Source: PGYT01 sp963675055 (GTDB lineage: Bacteria; Bacteroidota; Ignavibacteria; Ignavibacteriales; Melioribacteraceae). From it: 64,000 nt of DNA. The translations under genes and the position numbers were made by a program. The notes beneath the pieces were generated by a model. It saw only the letters and a list, made by a program, of their open reading frames with translations, made no database searches and was not told the origin of the DNA. Within the stretch, counting starts at the first letter, position 1; each line of letters opens with the position of its first letter. The stretch lies in the NCBI GenBank assembly GCA_963675055.2, contig CAXXJE010000005.1, positions 722,576 to 786,575 on the forward strand. Direction: 5' to 3'. Below are positions 26,420 through 35,914 of this stretch, one piece after another.

Positions 26420-28018
26420 ATGATTAATAAAAAAGCATATACCAACGGAAAAATATATACGGTCAATCCGGCTCAACCCTGGGCTGAAGCGGTTATTACC
26501 AATGGAAATAAAATAGTATTTGTCGGTACGAACAAGGATTGTAAAAGCTACATCGATGACCAAACTGAAGTAATAGATTTAGAGGGACGACTCATGCTTC
26601 CGGGATTTATTGACTCCCATGCTCATATAGTCATGGGCGGCTTTTATTTGCTTAGCATAGATCTATCAGAGGTGAACAGCAAACAAGAATTCATAAGCAG
26701 CCTCAAAGACTATATAGAAGCGAATCCGGACAAATGGATAACAGAAGGTAACTGGAATCATGAAAACTGGGATGGAAGCCCATTACCCTGCAAAGAATGG
26801 ATCGATGAGTTCACACCCGAGACTCCGGTGTTTGTCGTTAGGATGGACTATCACATGGGCTTGGCAAATTCATACGCACTCAATCTTGCTGGCATTACTA
26901 AAGAAACTCCCGATCCTCCGGGCGGAGCGATAGTGCGTGATCCAGAGACAGGTGAACCTACAGGTATGCTCAAGGATAAAGCTATGGATCTTGTTTATGC
27001 GGTTATTCCCACTCCTAAGGATGAAGATTATGAGAATGCAATAAACGCCGCACTCAATGAAGCCAAAAGATTCGGTGTAACTTCGATACATGACATTACA
27101 TATAAGAATCATTTAAAATACTTACAACGATTTGAAAAACGAGGTGAGTTAACATGCCGGGTTTATTCCAGATTGATGATCGATCTGCACCAGGATCTGA
27201 TTGATGCCGAGATAGAGCACAACTTCGGCAGTGATAAACTTAAGATCGGTTCCATGAAGGCTTTCGCCGATGGTTCGCTTGGTTCCAATACTGCCTGGTT
27301 TTTTGATCCTTACGACGATGAGCCTGATACCTGCGGACTGGCAATGGAGAAAATGCAGGACGGCAGATTGAAACAATGGATGCTTGAATGCGACCGGAAT
27401 AAACTTCAGTTGTCTATTCATGCAATCGGCGACAGAGCCGTAAGTGAACTTATCGATATTGTAGAAGAGATGAAAAAGAACAATGACTTATGGGATAGGC
27501 GATTCAGGCTTGAGCACGCCCAGCATATCAGGCATGATGATATAAAGCGCTGCGCCGATCTGGATATTATTGTTTCGGCCCAGCCTTATCACTTATTTTA
27601 TGATGGCGATTATCTTGAAAAAAAACTTGGTGAACAACGAATTAAAGATTCTTACACATTCAATTCCTTCATTAAGAATAATGTTAAACTGTGCTTCGGG
27701 AGTGACTGGTCTGTTGTATCTTTAAACCCAATGACCGGAATTTATTCTGCCGTAAAACGCAACAGCCTGAACGGGAAAAATGAAACCGGTATTGTTCCGG
27801 AAGAAATAATTACGGTTGAAGAAGCTGTGAAGTGCTATACTATTAATGGTGCATATGCGGCTTATACAGAAGATAAACTTGGAAGTATTGAACCGGGTAA
27901 ACTGGCGGACTTTGTGGTGTTACACGAGAATATTTTCGAAATTGCTCATGATAGAATTAAAAATGTTGAAGTTGATTTCACAATTTTCGACGGCAATATT
28001 GTTTACTCAGCGCAATAA
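26420..28018 (+). CDS. YtcJ-type amidohydrolase
   Basis: Metal-dependent hydrolase of the amidohydrolase superfamily, 532 residues, close to the usual YtcJ/AepA length. The first strand ends in 'PGFIDSHAHI', with zinc ligands H67 and H69. Later metal and catalytic blocks are 'IHAIGDRAV', 'RLEHAQHI' and 'FGSDWSVVSLNPM'. The C-terminus returns to the composite beta-domain ('KLGSIEPGKLADFVVL'). No signal peptide, so cytoplasmic. The substrate is likely an N-substituted amide or cyclic compound but cannot be named. It may take part in the adjacent acyl-amino-acid pathway. Confidence 0.9.
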   Translation: MINKKAYTNGKIYTVNPAQPWAEAVITNGNKIVFVGTNKDCKSYIDDQTEVIDLEGRLMLPGFIDSHAHIVMGGFYLLSIDLSEVNSKQEFISSLKDYIEANPDKWITEGNWNHENWDGSPLPCKEWIDEFTPETPVFVVRMDYHMGLANSYALNLAGITKETPDPPGGAIVRDPETGEPTGMLKDKAMDLVYAVIPTPKDEDYENAINAALNEAKRFGVTSIHDITYKNHLKYLQRFEKRGELTCRVYSRLMIDLHQDLIDAEIEHNFGSDKLKIGSMKAFADGSLGSNTAWFFDPYDDEPDTCGLAMEKMQDGRLKQWMLECDRNKLQLSIHAIGDRAVSELIDIVEEMKKNNDLWDRRFRLEHAQHIRHDDIKRCADLDIIVSAQPYHLFYDGDYLEKKLGEQRIKDSYTFNSFIKNNVKLCFGSDWSVVSLNPMTGIYSAVKRNSLNGKNETGIVPEEIITVEEAVKCYTINGAYAAYTEDKLGSIEPGKLADFVVLHENIFEIAHDRIKNVEVDFTIFDGNIVYSAQ

Positions 28019-28309
28019 AAAGCAGTCCGAATAATTATTATTCAGAATTTTCGTATATTTATATCGTTAGTAATTTATTTGATTTGATATTTGTTTTTAT
28101 AGTACGATTTAGTGTTGTTTAACGAAGTACCGTTATTGTTATCTTAACCACAACTAGAAAAATAGTAACAAAAGCCTGTAGAATAATTCCATCCAATGGA
28201 TTATTCCTTACAATTTTCAGATCCTACAAATACTTCTGATTTAAAAAACCTTTAATTCTAATTTCTAATTACACCGGAATTAATTCGAAAAATATTTTGG
28301 AGAATGTTC
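28019..28309. other. Spacer before the acetyltransferase-racemase operon
   Basis: About 291 bases, AT-rich. A small GAATAA/TTATTC hairpin (about 28034-28048) follows the amidohydrolase stop and could be a weak terminator. A possible promoter, TTGATT (28079-28084), 18-base spacer, TACGAT (28103-28108), could serve the next operon, but the -10 match is only moderate. Confidence 0.35.
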
Positions 28310-28753
28310 ATGCTTAATTTTAAAATAATCGATACTAATGATGATTTTGACGAAGCGTTATCAAGGGAAACTTTCGTAGATTTTTTATATAAACATCTCG
28401 AACGATTCGGCGATACGAAGGAAGCGATTAATAAATCTATCGATTACTCATTCAATAAATCCGAGGGTAACGGAGGCTTTCTTCTGGCGGCTTATTACGA
28501 GAACAAATTAATTGGTGAACTCGTAATGAACAAAACTGGCATGGAAGAGTATATTCCTGAAAATATTCTTGTTTACGTCGCAGTTGACGGCACAATAAGA
28601 GGCAAGGGCTTCGGCAGGCAAATAGTTGAAAAAGCTATAGAAATAGCCGATGGTGATGTTAAGCTTCATGTAGATTTTGATAATCCCGCAAAAAAACTTT
28701 ATGAGCGAATCGGATTTACAACTAAATATGCTGAAATGAGATTCCAGAAATAA
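28310..28753 (+). CDS. GNAT-family N-acetyltransferase
   Basis: A 147-residue acetyl-CoA-dependent acyltransferase. The acetyl-CoA loop reads 'RGKGFGRQIVEKAIE', followed by 'LHVDFDNPAKKLYERIGF', the usual GNAT C-terminal half. The N-terminal half is less conserved. I chose ATG at 28310 because GGAG lies 7 bases upstream; the ATG at 28304 would be only 1 base from it. It is 12 bases from a racemase gene and heads the operon, so amino-acid N-acetylation is an attractive but unproven role. Confidence 0.87.
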   Translation: MLNFKIIDTNDDFDEALSRETFVDFLYKHLERFGDTKEAINKSIDYSFNKSEGNGGFLLAAYYENKLIGELVMNKTGMEEYIPENILVYVAVDGTIRGKGFGRQIVEKAIEIADGDVKLHVDFDNPAKKLYERIGFTTKYAEMRFQK

Positions 28754-28765
28754 TACAAAAGATAA

Positions 28766-29848
28766 ATGGCTATATTAAAAGTAAATACAAACACCATAAT
28801 CGGAAACATTCGTAAACTAAGCGACTATCTTAATCAGAATAATATTACCTGGTCACTTGTTACGAAGATTCTTAACGGGAACAGAGCAATACTTGAAAAG
28901 CTCCTGACGGATGATACAATAAAAAGGACTCATTCGGTAGGTGATTCAAGAATCTCAAACCTCCGACTCATTAAGGAAATAAACCCTGACATTGTAACAA
29001 TGTATATTAAGCCCCCTGCTGTAAATCTGGCAAAAACCATAATCCAATATGTTGATATATCGTTAAACACGAGTTATGAAACTATCCGGGCGCTTAACGA
29101 AGAAGCCGGGAAAGTCGGTAAGAAACATCGTGTTATTATAATGATTGAACTTGGTGAGCTGCGGGAAGGAATACTGAGGGAAAATGTACTCTCATTTTAT
29201 GAACGGCTTTTCGAATTCAAGAATATTATTGTCGAAGGCATCGGCACCAACCTCGGCTGTATGTATGGTGTTGAACCTACTTATGATAAACTTATGCAGC
29301 TTAACCTGTACAAAATGTTAATCGAAGAAAAATTCCACAAAAAATTAAACCTTGTGTCTGCCGGTAGTTCAATTACACTTCCCCTCGTAAAGCAGAAAAA
29401 AATTCCCGGCGGTGTAAATCACTTCCGGATAGGTGAGAGTTCGTTTATGGGAGTATCCCCCTTTGATAACAAGAGATTTATGAAATTATCTACAAATGCG
29501 TTCGAGTTTTCTGCAGAAGTTCTCGAAGTTGAAAAGAAGGAATTTGTCCCGGACGGAGTTATCGGGGATGCCGGGATCGGTGTTACAGCTGATTTCATAG
29601 ATTCGGGAAACAACCAGACCTCATACCGTGCAATTGTGGACTTCGGTGAACTTGATGTCAGTGCCGAGAATATTTCTCCCAAAAATAGCAGTGTTAACTT
29701 TTTCGGGACTACATCAGATATGACGGTTTATGATATCGGGTCTAAAATGAATAAAATAAATGTAGGCTCACAAATTCACTTTAAACCGAACTATATGGCT
29801 GTTGCAAGGCTGATGAATTCGAAATATGTAACAAAGCTAGTCAAGTAA
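28766..29848 (+). CDS. Ornithine/alanine racemase-like PLP enzyme
   Basis: Fold-type III PLP enzyme of 360 residues, similar to the ornithine racemase / YhfX group rather than to classical Alr. The presumed PLP lysine is K34 in 'LVTKILNGN'. Further family blocks are 'GIGTNLGCMYG', 'LNLVSAGSSITLPL' and 'HFRIGESSFMG'. It should interconvert L- and D-amino acids; the substrate cannot be read from sequence. It is cotranscribed with a Na+ symporter, an M20 deacylase and a second, Alr-type racemase. Confidence 0.88.
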   Translation: MAILKVNTNTIIGNIRKLSDYLNQNNITWSLVTKILNGNRAILEKLLTDDTIKRTHSVGDSRISNLRLIKEINPDIVTMYIKPPAVNLAKTIIQYVDISLNTSYETIRALNEEAGKVGKKHRVIIMIELGELREGILRENVLSFYERLFEFKNIIVEGIGTNLGCMYGVEPTYDKLMQLNLYKMLIEEKFHKKLNLVSAGSSITLPLVKQKKIPGGVNHFRIGESSFMGVSPFDNKRFMKLSTNAFEFSAEVLEVEKKEFVPDGVIGDAGIGVTADFIDSGNNQTSYRAIVDFGELDVSAENISPKNSSVNFFGTTSDMTVYDIGSKMNKINVGSQIHFKPNYMAVARLMNSKYVTKLVK

Positions 29849-29888
29849 CAGAGAGTATCTGACACAAATTTCAATTGAAACTACTAAT

Positions 29889-31319
29889 ATGCATTGGATA
29901 GACATATCAATATTCGCTATATACATGATTGCTATGCTAAGCATCGGCGTGTACTTCCTCCGCAAGAATACTGATGCGGATGATTACTACGTCGGCGGAC
30001 GCAGCATGGGCAGTATGCATATCGGATTATCCGTAGTGGCCACTGATGTTGGCGGCGGTTTCTCAATTGGACTCGGCGGACTCGGTTTCGTTATGGGTAT
30101 TTCCGGTTCGTGGATGTTATTTACGGGACTCATAGGCGCCTGGCTAAGCGCTGTGTTCCTCATTCCCAAAGTTAGCAGGATGCCTGAATTCAAGCAGCTT
30201 TATACTTTTCCCCAAATCTTCGAAATTCTATATAATAAAAAAGTGGCTCTTATTGCAGGAATCATTTCAGCCATTGGTTATATCGGCTTTACAAGTTCTC
30301 AAATACTTGCGGGTGCAAAGCTTGCCGCAGCTTCATTCGTTAATCTTGACCTTGAACTTGCCTTATTGATAATGGGAATAATCGTTATTGTATATACATT
30401 CCTCGGCGGGATAAAAGCAGTGATTTATACTGATACCGTTCAATGGGCAATTCTAATAATCGGACTAATTTTCATCGGTATTCCTCTTGGTTATAATGCT
30501 GTTGGAGGCTATGATGAACTCTCCATCTCTGTACCGGATCACTTTTTCTCTATGACGAATTTAAGCTGGCAGACAGTTGTAAACTGGTTTGTAACTATAG
30601 TACCCATCTGGTTTGTCGGTATGACTCTATACCAGAGAATTTTTGCGTGCAGGTCGGAAAAAGAAGCAAAGAAAGCATGGTTCATTGCCGGACTCTTCGA
30701 ATGGCCTGCTATGGCGTTCATGGGAGTCTTACTGGGCTTGTTCGCTCGCTCGGCGGCTGATAACGGAATGTTTGCATATCTCGGTTATGCCGACATCTCC
30801 AGTCTTGACGCTGAGATGGGTCTGCCAATGCTGCTAAGAACAGTTCTTCCGGTCGGATTAATGGGATTAATGATGTCGGCATATTTTTCCGCGATCATGT
30901 CAACCGCAGACAGTTGTCTTATGGCCGCATCCGGAAATGTGATGACCGATATTCTTGAGAAATTCTTCAATATAAATTCAAAGCAAAAAAGTTACCTTCG
31001 TTACTCACAGTTGCTAACATTAATAATCGGTGGGCTTGCGCTTTGGCTTGCATCGTCAATGCAGAATGTACTGGAGTTAATGTTATACTCATATGCATTT
31101 ATGGTTTCCGGATTATTCGTACCGGTAATCGGTGCATTCTACTGGAAACATAGTAACTCAGTATCCGCTCTCTGGGCTATGATTCTGGGTGGCGGAACGA
31201 CAATAACACTTATTGCAGCTGATATTAGTTTACCGCTTGAACTGGATGCGAATATTTATGGTATATCAATTTCCGCAATTGCTTATTTTGGGATTGGAAT
31301 TATAAGGAAACAAAAGTGA
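29889..31319 (+). CDS. Sodium:solute symporter family protein
   Basis: A 476-residue SSS-family (SLC5-like) transporter with about 13 hydrophobic spans. The N-terminal block 'DDYYVGGRSMGSMHIGLS' followed by 'ATDVGGGFSIGLGGLGF' and the later 'GGIKAVIYTDTVQW' are hallmarks. 'SAIMSTADSCLMAASGNVMTDI' region (about 335-355) is the conserved sodium-site helix. It should import an organic solute with Na+. The operon suggests an amino acid, peptide or N-acyl amino acid. The M20 gene starts inside its stop codon (GTGA). Confidence 0.92.
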   Translation: MHWIDISIFAIYMIAMLSIGVYFLRKNTDADDYYVGGRSMGSMHIGLSVVATDVGGGFSIGLGGLGFVMGISGSWMLFTGLIGAWLSAVFLIPKVSRMPEFKQLYTFPQIFEILYNKKVALIAGIISAIGYIGFTSSQILAGAKLAAASFVNLDLELALLIMGIIVIVYTFLGGIKAVIYTDTVQWAILIIGLIFIGIPLGYNAVGGYDELSISVPDHFFSMTNLSWQTVVNWFVTIVPIWFVGMTLYQRIFACRSEKEAKKAWFIAGLFEWPAMAFMGVLLGLFARSAADNGMFAYLGYADISSLDAEMGLPMLLRTVLPVGLMGLMMSAYFSAIMSTADSCLMAASGNVMTDILEKFFNINSKQKSYLRYSQLLTLIIGGLALWLASSMQNVLELMLYSYAFMVSGLFVPVIGAFYWKHSNSVSALWAMILGGGTTITLIAADISLPLELDANIYGISISAIAYFGIGIIRKQK

Positions 31320-32494
31320 GCAGAATCCAACTTGATACTGAAAGCAATCCGGCGCCTCAGGTAAACTTGAACGAATTGGTTGAACTGCGCAGGTTGATTC
31401 ATTATGAACCCGAACTTTCCGGTCACGAAAAAAAAACCGCGGCTAAGATTGTTAACTACCTTAAGATGTACTCCCCCGATGAAGTTCTGGAAGGGTTGGG
31501 AGGTCATGGCATTGCAGCGATCTATAAAGGTAAAAAGCCCGGTCCGATTGTAGTACTGAGGTGTGAACTTGATGCACTGCCTATACAAGAAAACAATAAA
31601 TTTGAATACAAGTCAAAGTATAAAACAAAGGGACACCTTTGCGGCCATGATGGTCACATGGCTATATTGTGCGGGACTGCGCAGCTGCTTTCAAATAATC
31701 CCCTTAAACAGGGTAAAGTAGTTTTACTGTTTCAGCCGGCCGAGGAAATTGGAAGCGGAGCTGCCGGAGTTATTGATGATGCAAGGTTCACGAAACTAAA
31801 ACCGGACTATATCATCGGTATGCACAACCTCCCGGGAATTGAAAGGAATACGGTAGTGCTTAAAGATGGTGTCTTTGCCGCGGCTTCCAGAGGAATGATA
31901 ATCGAATTGGCCGGTAAATCATCTCACGCTGCTGAGCCGGAAAATGGTATTAACCCTTCCCTTGCTGTCTCGGAACTCATAAAAGAAATAAATGCTTTCT
32001 CAAAAATCTTCGAATCCGGCAAAGATTTTGCACTGATTACTCCGATCCATATTAAGGTTGGTGAACAGGCATTCGGGACTTCTCCCGGAGATGCAGTGGT
32101 AATGCTCACTCTCAGGAGCTATGAGAATGAAGTCATGGATGAAATTATCAGTACTATAAGACATATTGTGAGAGGTGTGGCAAAGTCCCATAAATTGAAG
32201 TTTAAGACAAGGTTTACAGAGGTCTTTCCGGCAACGGTAAACGAAAAGCAAGTTTTTAATACCATATTAAAAAAAGCGGTGAGTAATAATTTTCAGATAT
32301 TTGTAATTGATCAGCCGTTTAAGTGGTCGGAAGATTTTGGTTATTATAGTAAAATTGCTAAAACTGCGTTTTTCGGAATCGGAGCGGGCAAAGATTATCC
32401 TGCGCTTCATAATCCTGATTATGATTTTCCGGATGAAATTATTACAACGGGGATTCAAATGTATCAATCAATTATAAAAGCTTACTGCAAATGA
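31316..32494 (+). CDS. M20-family amidohydrolase (N-acyl-amino-acid deacylase type)
   Basis: Cytoplasmic metallohydrolase of 392 residues similar to hippurate/aminoacylase enzymes. The metal site is visible as 'LCGHDGH' (C109, H111), 'PAEEIGSGA' (E143/E144), 'GMHNLPG', and a late 'ALHNPDYDF'. Such enzymes remove acyl groups from amino acids or split dipeptide-like amides. The start is GTG at 31316, overlapping the symporter stop. Its own stop overlaps the alr start (ATGA), so the three are translationally linked. Confidence 0.92.
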   Translation: MSRIQLDTESNPAPQVNLNELVELRRLIHYEPELSGHEKKTAAKIVNYLKMYSPDEVLEGLGGHGIAAIYKGKKPGPIVVLRCELDALPIQENNKFEYKSKYKTKGHLCGHDGHMAILCGTAQLLSNNPLKQGKVVLLFQPAEEIGSGAAGVIDDARFTKLKPDYIIGMHNLPGIERNTVVLKDGVFAAASRGMIIELAGKSSHAAEPENGINPSLAVSELIKEINAFSKIFESGKDFALITPIHIKVGEQAFGTSPGDAVVMLTLRSYENEVMDEIISTIRHIVRGVAKSHKLKFKTRFTEVFPATVNEKQVFNTILKKAVSNNFQIFVIDQPFKWSEDFGYYSKIAKTAFFGIGAGKDYPALHNPDYDFPDEIITTGIQMYQSIIKAYCK

Positions 32495-33651
32495 TCGAAT
32501 CATTTTCAACTTCTGTTATTGAATTGAGTAAAAACGCACTTCGAAAGAATCTCGAATATATAAGAACACTAATCGGTGAGGATGTTCTCTTCTCATCAGT
32601 TGTAAAAGGCAATGCGTACGGACACGGACTTGAATATTTCGTACCCATGGCTGAGGAATGCGGAGTCAATCACTTTTCCGTATTCAGTGCCGATGAAGCA
32701 TCAAGAGTATTCAGTTGCTCAAAATCCAATCCTACTATTCTTATTATGGGAATGATTGATTATGAACAATTTGAATGGGCTATAAAAAATGAAATAGAAT
32801 TCTTCGTCTTTGATATACACAGACTTGAAAATGCTATATACTGGGCGAAAAAAATAAATAAGTCTGCGCGTATTCACATTGAACTCGAGACCGGATTTAA
32901 CCGAACAGGATTCAATCGATCTGATTTTGACAAAATAACTGATTTGATTAATGAAAATAGTAATAACCTCAGTATAGAAGGTATCTGTACTCATTTTGCC
33001 GGTGCGGAAAGCATTGCAAATTATTACAGAATACAAAAGCAAATACGACTTTTTAATAAATACTGCGGCTGGTTTGAACAAAAGAATATCAAAGCCAAAC
33101 TCAGGCATGCTGCATGCAGTGCAGCTGCAATAACATATCCGAAAACACGATATGATATGGTAAGAATAGGGATTCTTCAGTATGGCTATTGGCCGACTAA
33201 AGAAACACTTATTAATCACCTAAGCAAGAAAAAGAGCAAGTATGATCCGCTTATCCGGGTTATAACCTGGAAGTGCAATATCATGACGACTAAAACAGTT
33301 CCAACAGGAGAATTCATCGGATACGGCACATCGTATCTTGCACAGCGTGATACCAAAATCGGAATTGTTCCTGTCGGCTACGCCCAAGGTTACAGCCGGT
33401 CACTTAGTAATCTAGGAAGAGCTCTTATCAGAGACCAGCGAGTATCTGTTATTGGAATTGTAAACATGAACCTGCTTGTACTTGACATTACCGATGTACC
33501 TGACGTATCCGCCGGAGATGAGGTTGTACTGATCGGCGACCAGGGCGAACTTAGCATTTCCGTTTCGTCATTCAGTGATTTAAGCGACCAGTTGAATTAC
33601 GAATCACTTACAAGACTCCCTGAAAACATTCGCCGGGTCATCAAAGAATAG
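32491..33651 (+). CDS. alr: Alanine racemase (Alr family)
   Basis: Fold-type III PLP racemase of 386 residues. The PLP lysine K39 lies in 'VVKGNAYGHG', and the second catalytic tyrosine in 'GEFIGYGTSY'. It supplies or removes D-alanine in the cytoplasm. Two conserved blocks deviate from textbook Alr: 'GYAQGYSR' instead of GYADGxxR, and 'GIVNMN' where most have GxxxMD. It may therefore be a variant or broad-specificity racemase. It is the last gene of the operon, with only 12 bases before the convergent permease gene. Confidence 0.9.
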   Translation: MIESFSTSVIELSKNALRKNLEYIRTLIGEDVLFSSVVKGNAYGHGLEYFVPMAEECGVNHFSVFSADEASRVFSCSKSNPTILIMGMIDYEQFEWAIKNEIEFFVFDIHRLENAIYWAKKINKSARIHIELETGFNRTGFNRSDFDKITDLINENSNNLSIEGICTHFAGAESIANYYRIQKQIRLFNKYCGWFEQKNIKAKLRHAACSAAAITYPKTRYDMVRIGILQYGYWPTKETLINHLSKKKSKYDPLIRVITWKCNIMTTKTVPTGEFIGYGTSYLAQRDTKIGIVPVGYAQGYSRSLSNLGRALIRDQRVSVIGIVNMNLLVLDITDVPDVSAGDEVVLIGDQGELSISVSSFSDLSDQLNYESLTRLPENIRRVIKE

Positions 33652-33663
33652 CATCAATCTACT

Positions 33664-35022
33664 CTATTCAGTTTCCGAAAAAACTATTCCCTTTTCCTTT
33701 CTCTTCTTGAAATAGAGATAAAACGGTAGTCCGGTTACAATCAGGAATAAGCACGCTAAAGCTCCGCCAAGAGGATAAGCCAAGAACGTACCGTAAGCCA
33801 GGTAGAGTTGTACAATTATTGAAACAACAGCCATTGTAAACCACCATGGAGCTTTATAGGTAGGTTTATAATCGCCTTTCTTGCGAAGTGAAAATATGGC
33901 CGCATAGACAAGAGTATTTTGAAGTACATATGATAATGTGAAATATCCGAGCAAATCTCCAAGATTGCCGAACAATAGAATTATACCGAGCACAGCTTGA
34001 ATACCAATACTGAAATCAGGAGTAAGATGTTTGGGATGCAGATGACCGAAAGCTTTGAAGAACAATCCGTCACGAGCCATTGCAAACTCAAGACGCGGCT
34101 GCGTGATTACAGAAGAGTTCATTACTCCAAGCATAGAAACGAAGACTGCGATTGCAAATAACCCGCCCGCAATACCCGAAGAGAATGAAATATACTGGAA
34201 GGGATTTATAAACTTACCTTCTTCAACGCCAATTAATTCCTGGAATGGTACTATCGCACTTGTGCATAAACTAATCAACACATAAGCCGCCATAACAAAT
34301 AGAACCGATCCTATAAGACTCTTGGGAAGAGTTTTGGAAGGATTTTTAACCTCGCCTGAAGTATACAGTATATTAAGGAAACCCGCGTATGCCCATACAG
34401 TCGCCGAGACACCGGCAGTTAGCATACTCAAATTAATAAATCCACCATCATTAGTTCTGAATATTGATTCAACAGCAAGATTACCTGAGTCAAGAAAAAA
34501 CATTCCGATAATTACTACAGCAAACAGTGGTGAAAGCTTCGCCAATGTAAGTCCTACCTGAACATTACTTCCAAATTTCACACTACGATACTGTATGGCA
34601 GAGAATAAAATAATTAGAAATGCAGCAAACACTTTAGCATAAATTGCTATACCAAGTGATGGATAGAAGTATGATAAAGCATCAGCGGCAAGTAACCCTA
34701 TTATAGTTAATGTAGGAGTATCACTTGTGAGGAATGCCGTCCACGTATACATAAAAGCCAGAAACGGAGAACCTGCTTTGTCGATGAAATGATAGGGTCC
34801 GCCCTGATCCGGATAAGCGGTACCCATTTCTGCAAGTATGAAAATCTGGGGAAGCCAAATTAATCCCCCAACGAGCCAAATAAATACACCGATCCAGGGA
34901 TTGCCTGCAATTGCTGCTACAATAGGCACATTGATAAATATTCCCGAACCGATCACCTGACCGATAATAATTGAAGACGTCTGAAGAAGATTTAACTGGC
35001 GTTTGGGTTTGGCTTCACTCAT
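33664..35022 (-). CDS. APC-superfamily amino-acid permease
   Basis: A 452-residue permease with about 12 membrane spans. The first span has 'TSSIIIGQVIGSGIFINVP' (about 15-33), the unwound substrate-binding helix of APC/LeuT-fold carriers. 'VSATVWAYAGFLNILYTSGEVKNPSKTLPKS' (about 205-235) is the conserved loop after span 6. It should move amino acids across the inner membrane. It is the last gene of a minus-strand operon whose other products cleave peptidoglycan, suggesting that released amino acids are its cargo. Confidence 0.9.
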   Translation of the reverse strand: MSEAKPKRQLNLLQTSSIIIGQVIGSGIFINVPIVAAIAGNPWIGVFIWLVGGLIWLPQIFILAEMGTAYPDQGGPYHFIDKAGSPFLAFMYTWTAFLTSDTPTLTIIGLLAADALSYFYPSLGIAIYAKVFAAFLIILFSAIQYRSVKFGSNVQVGLTLAKLSPLFAVVIIGMFFLDSGNLAVESIFRTNDGGFINLSMLTAGVSATVWAYAGFLNILYTSGEVKNPSKTLPKSLIGSVLFVMAAYVLISLCTSAIVPFQELIGVEEGKFINPFQYISFSSGIAGGLFAIAVFVSMLGVMNSSVITQPRLEFAMARDGLFFKAFGHLHPKHLTPDFSIGIQAVLGIILLFGNLGDLLGYFTLSYVLQNTLVYAAIFSLRKKGDYKPTYKAPWWFTMAVVSIIVQLYLAYGTFLAYPLGGALACLFLIVTGLPFYLYFKKRKEKGIVFSETE

Positions 35023-35036
35023 AAATTTTCCGTCAA

Positions 35037-35906
35037 TTATTTAAGTTCTTTTATTTCCCATGGAAGAATAATTCTTCCCGGTGTATTTATCTCTTTGTTA
35101 ACTCGCATCACAGCTACTCCTGCGTATTTCTTCGAGCCTTTGTACTTATCAATCCATTCATCCAGAGGAGTGTCGAAGGTTTTCATTTTACTCATTGCAG
35201 ATTCGCGAATAAACTTTCCATTTTCGTTTTCAAACAGCATAAGCATATGTGCAGAGAAAATATTATCGAGTTTAGCGAAAAGAAGTGCGAATATGTCACC
35301 ACTTTTAAGATTAGCTTTATTTTGTCTTAGAACTTCGAATGGTACATAATCGATGGTGATAGTCCTATCAGGCTTGACATATCTCAAATCAGTAATCCCT
35401 TTGCCTTCGAAAAATTTCTCATGGGATATCTTGCGTGTCATTTTAGCAGTTCCTTCAAGACCGACAATTCTCGAAGCATCGTGCAGCAGCCATGAATTTT
35501 CCGGCAGCCAGTCAGCCAAAGTATAGTGATTACGAGTCCGCATGCCAATTATCCCATCCTTGTACCTGATCTGCTGAAGGTTGTTGAAAAAATTATCCCA
35601 GCTATCCGAGATGGACATAGCAAGAACATGCTCGCAGTAAACCATACAGTTATTCTGATTGAAATTTACCAGGGGCTCCGTTTCATATAATGCGTAAGGT
35701 CCGTCACCGGAACAGGTGAGGTTATACGGCATATCAAGAAACAATTGCGAATAGTATTTCATTCTTTCAGTAACCGTTGTGTTTTTATGACTAACATCAG
35801 TCAACATAGAATCAATCTGCATGTTACTCATATTATATATTCGAACATCTGATTGAGCCTGCAATATCCCTGCAAGCACAACAATTATAATTACCAGTCG
35901 TTTCAT
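35037..35906 (-). CDS. DUF1460 / AmiA-like peptidoglycan amidase
   Basis: A 289-residue exported protein (signal peptide ending ILQAQ). The conserved DUF1460 core reads 'NNCMVYCEHVLAMS' with the presumed catalytic cysteine C87, then 'IRYKDGIIGMRTRNHYTLADW' region (about 113-133) and 'SGDIFALL'. Solved family members have an NlpC/P60-like papain fold and act as N-acetylmuramoyl-L-alanine amidases on murein fragments. It lies between a PBP4-type carboxypeptidase and a permease, with gaps of 8 and 14 bases. Confidence 0.85.
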   Translation of the reverse strand: MKRLVIIIVVLAGILQAQSDVRIYNMSNMQIDSMLTDVSHKNTTVTERMKYYSQLFLDMPYNLTCSGDGPYALYETEPLVNFNQNNCMVYCEHVLAMSISDSWDNFFNNLQQIRYKDGIIGMRTRNHYTLADWLPENSWLLHDASRIVGLEGTAKMTRKISHEKFFEGKGITDLRYVKPDRTITIDYVPFEVLRQNKANLKSGDIFALLFAKLDNIFSAHMLMLFENENGKFIRESAMSKMKTFDTPLDEWIDKYKGSKKYAGVAVMRVNKEINTPGRIILPWEIKELK

Positions 35907-35914
35907 ACTCTTAC

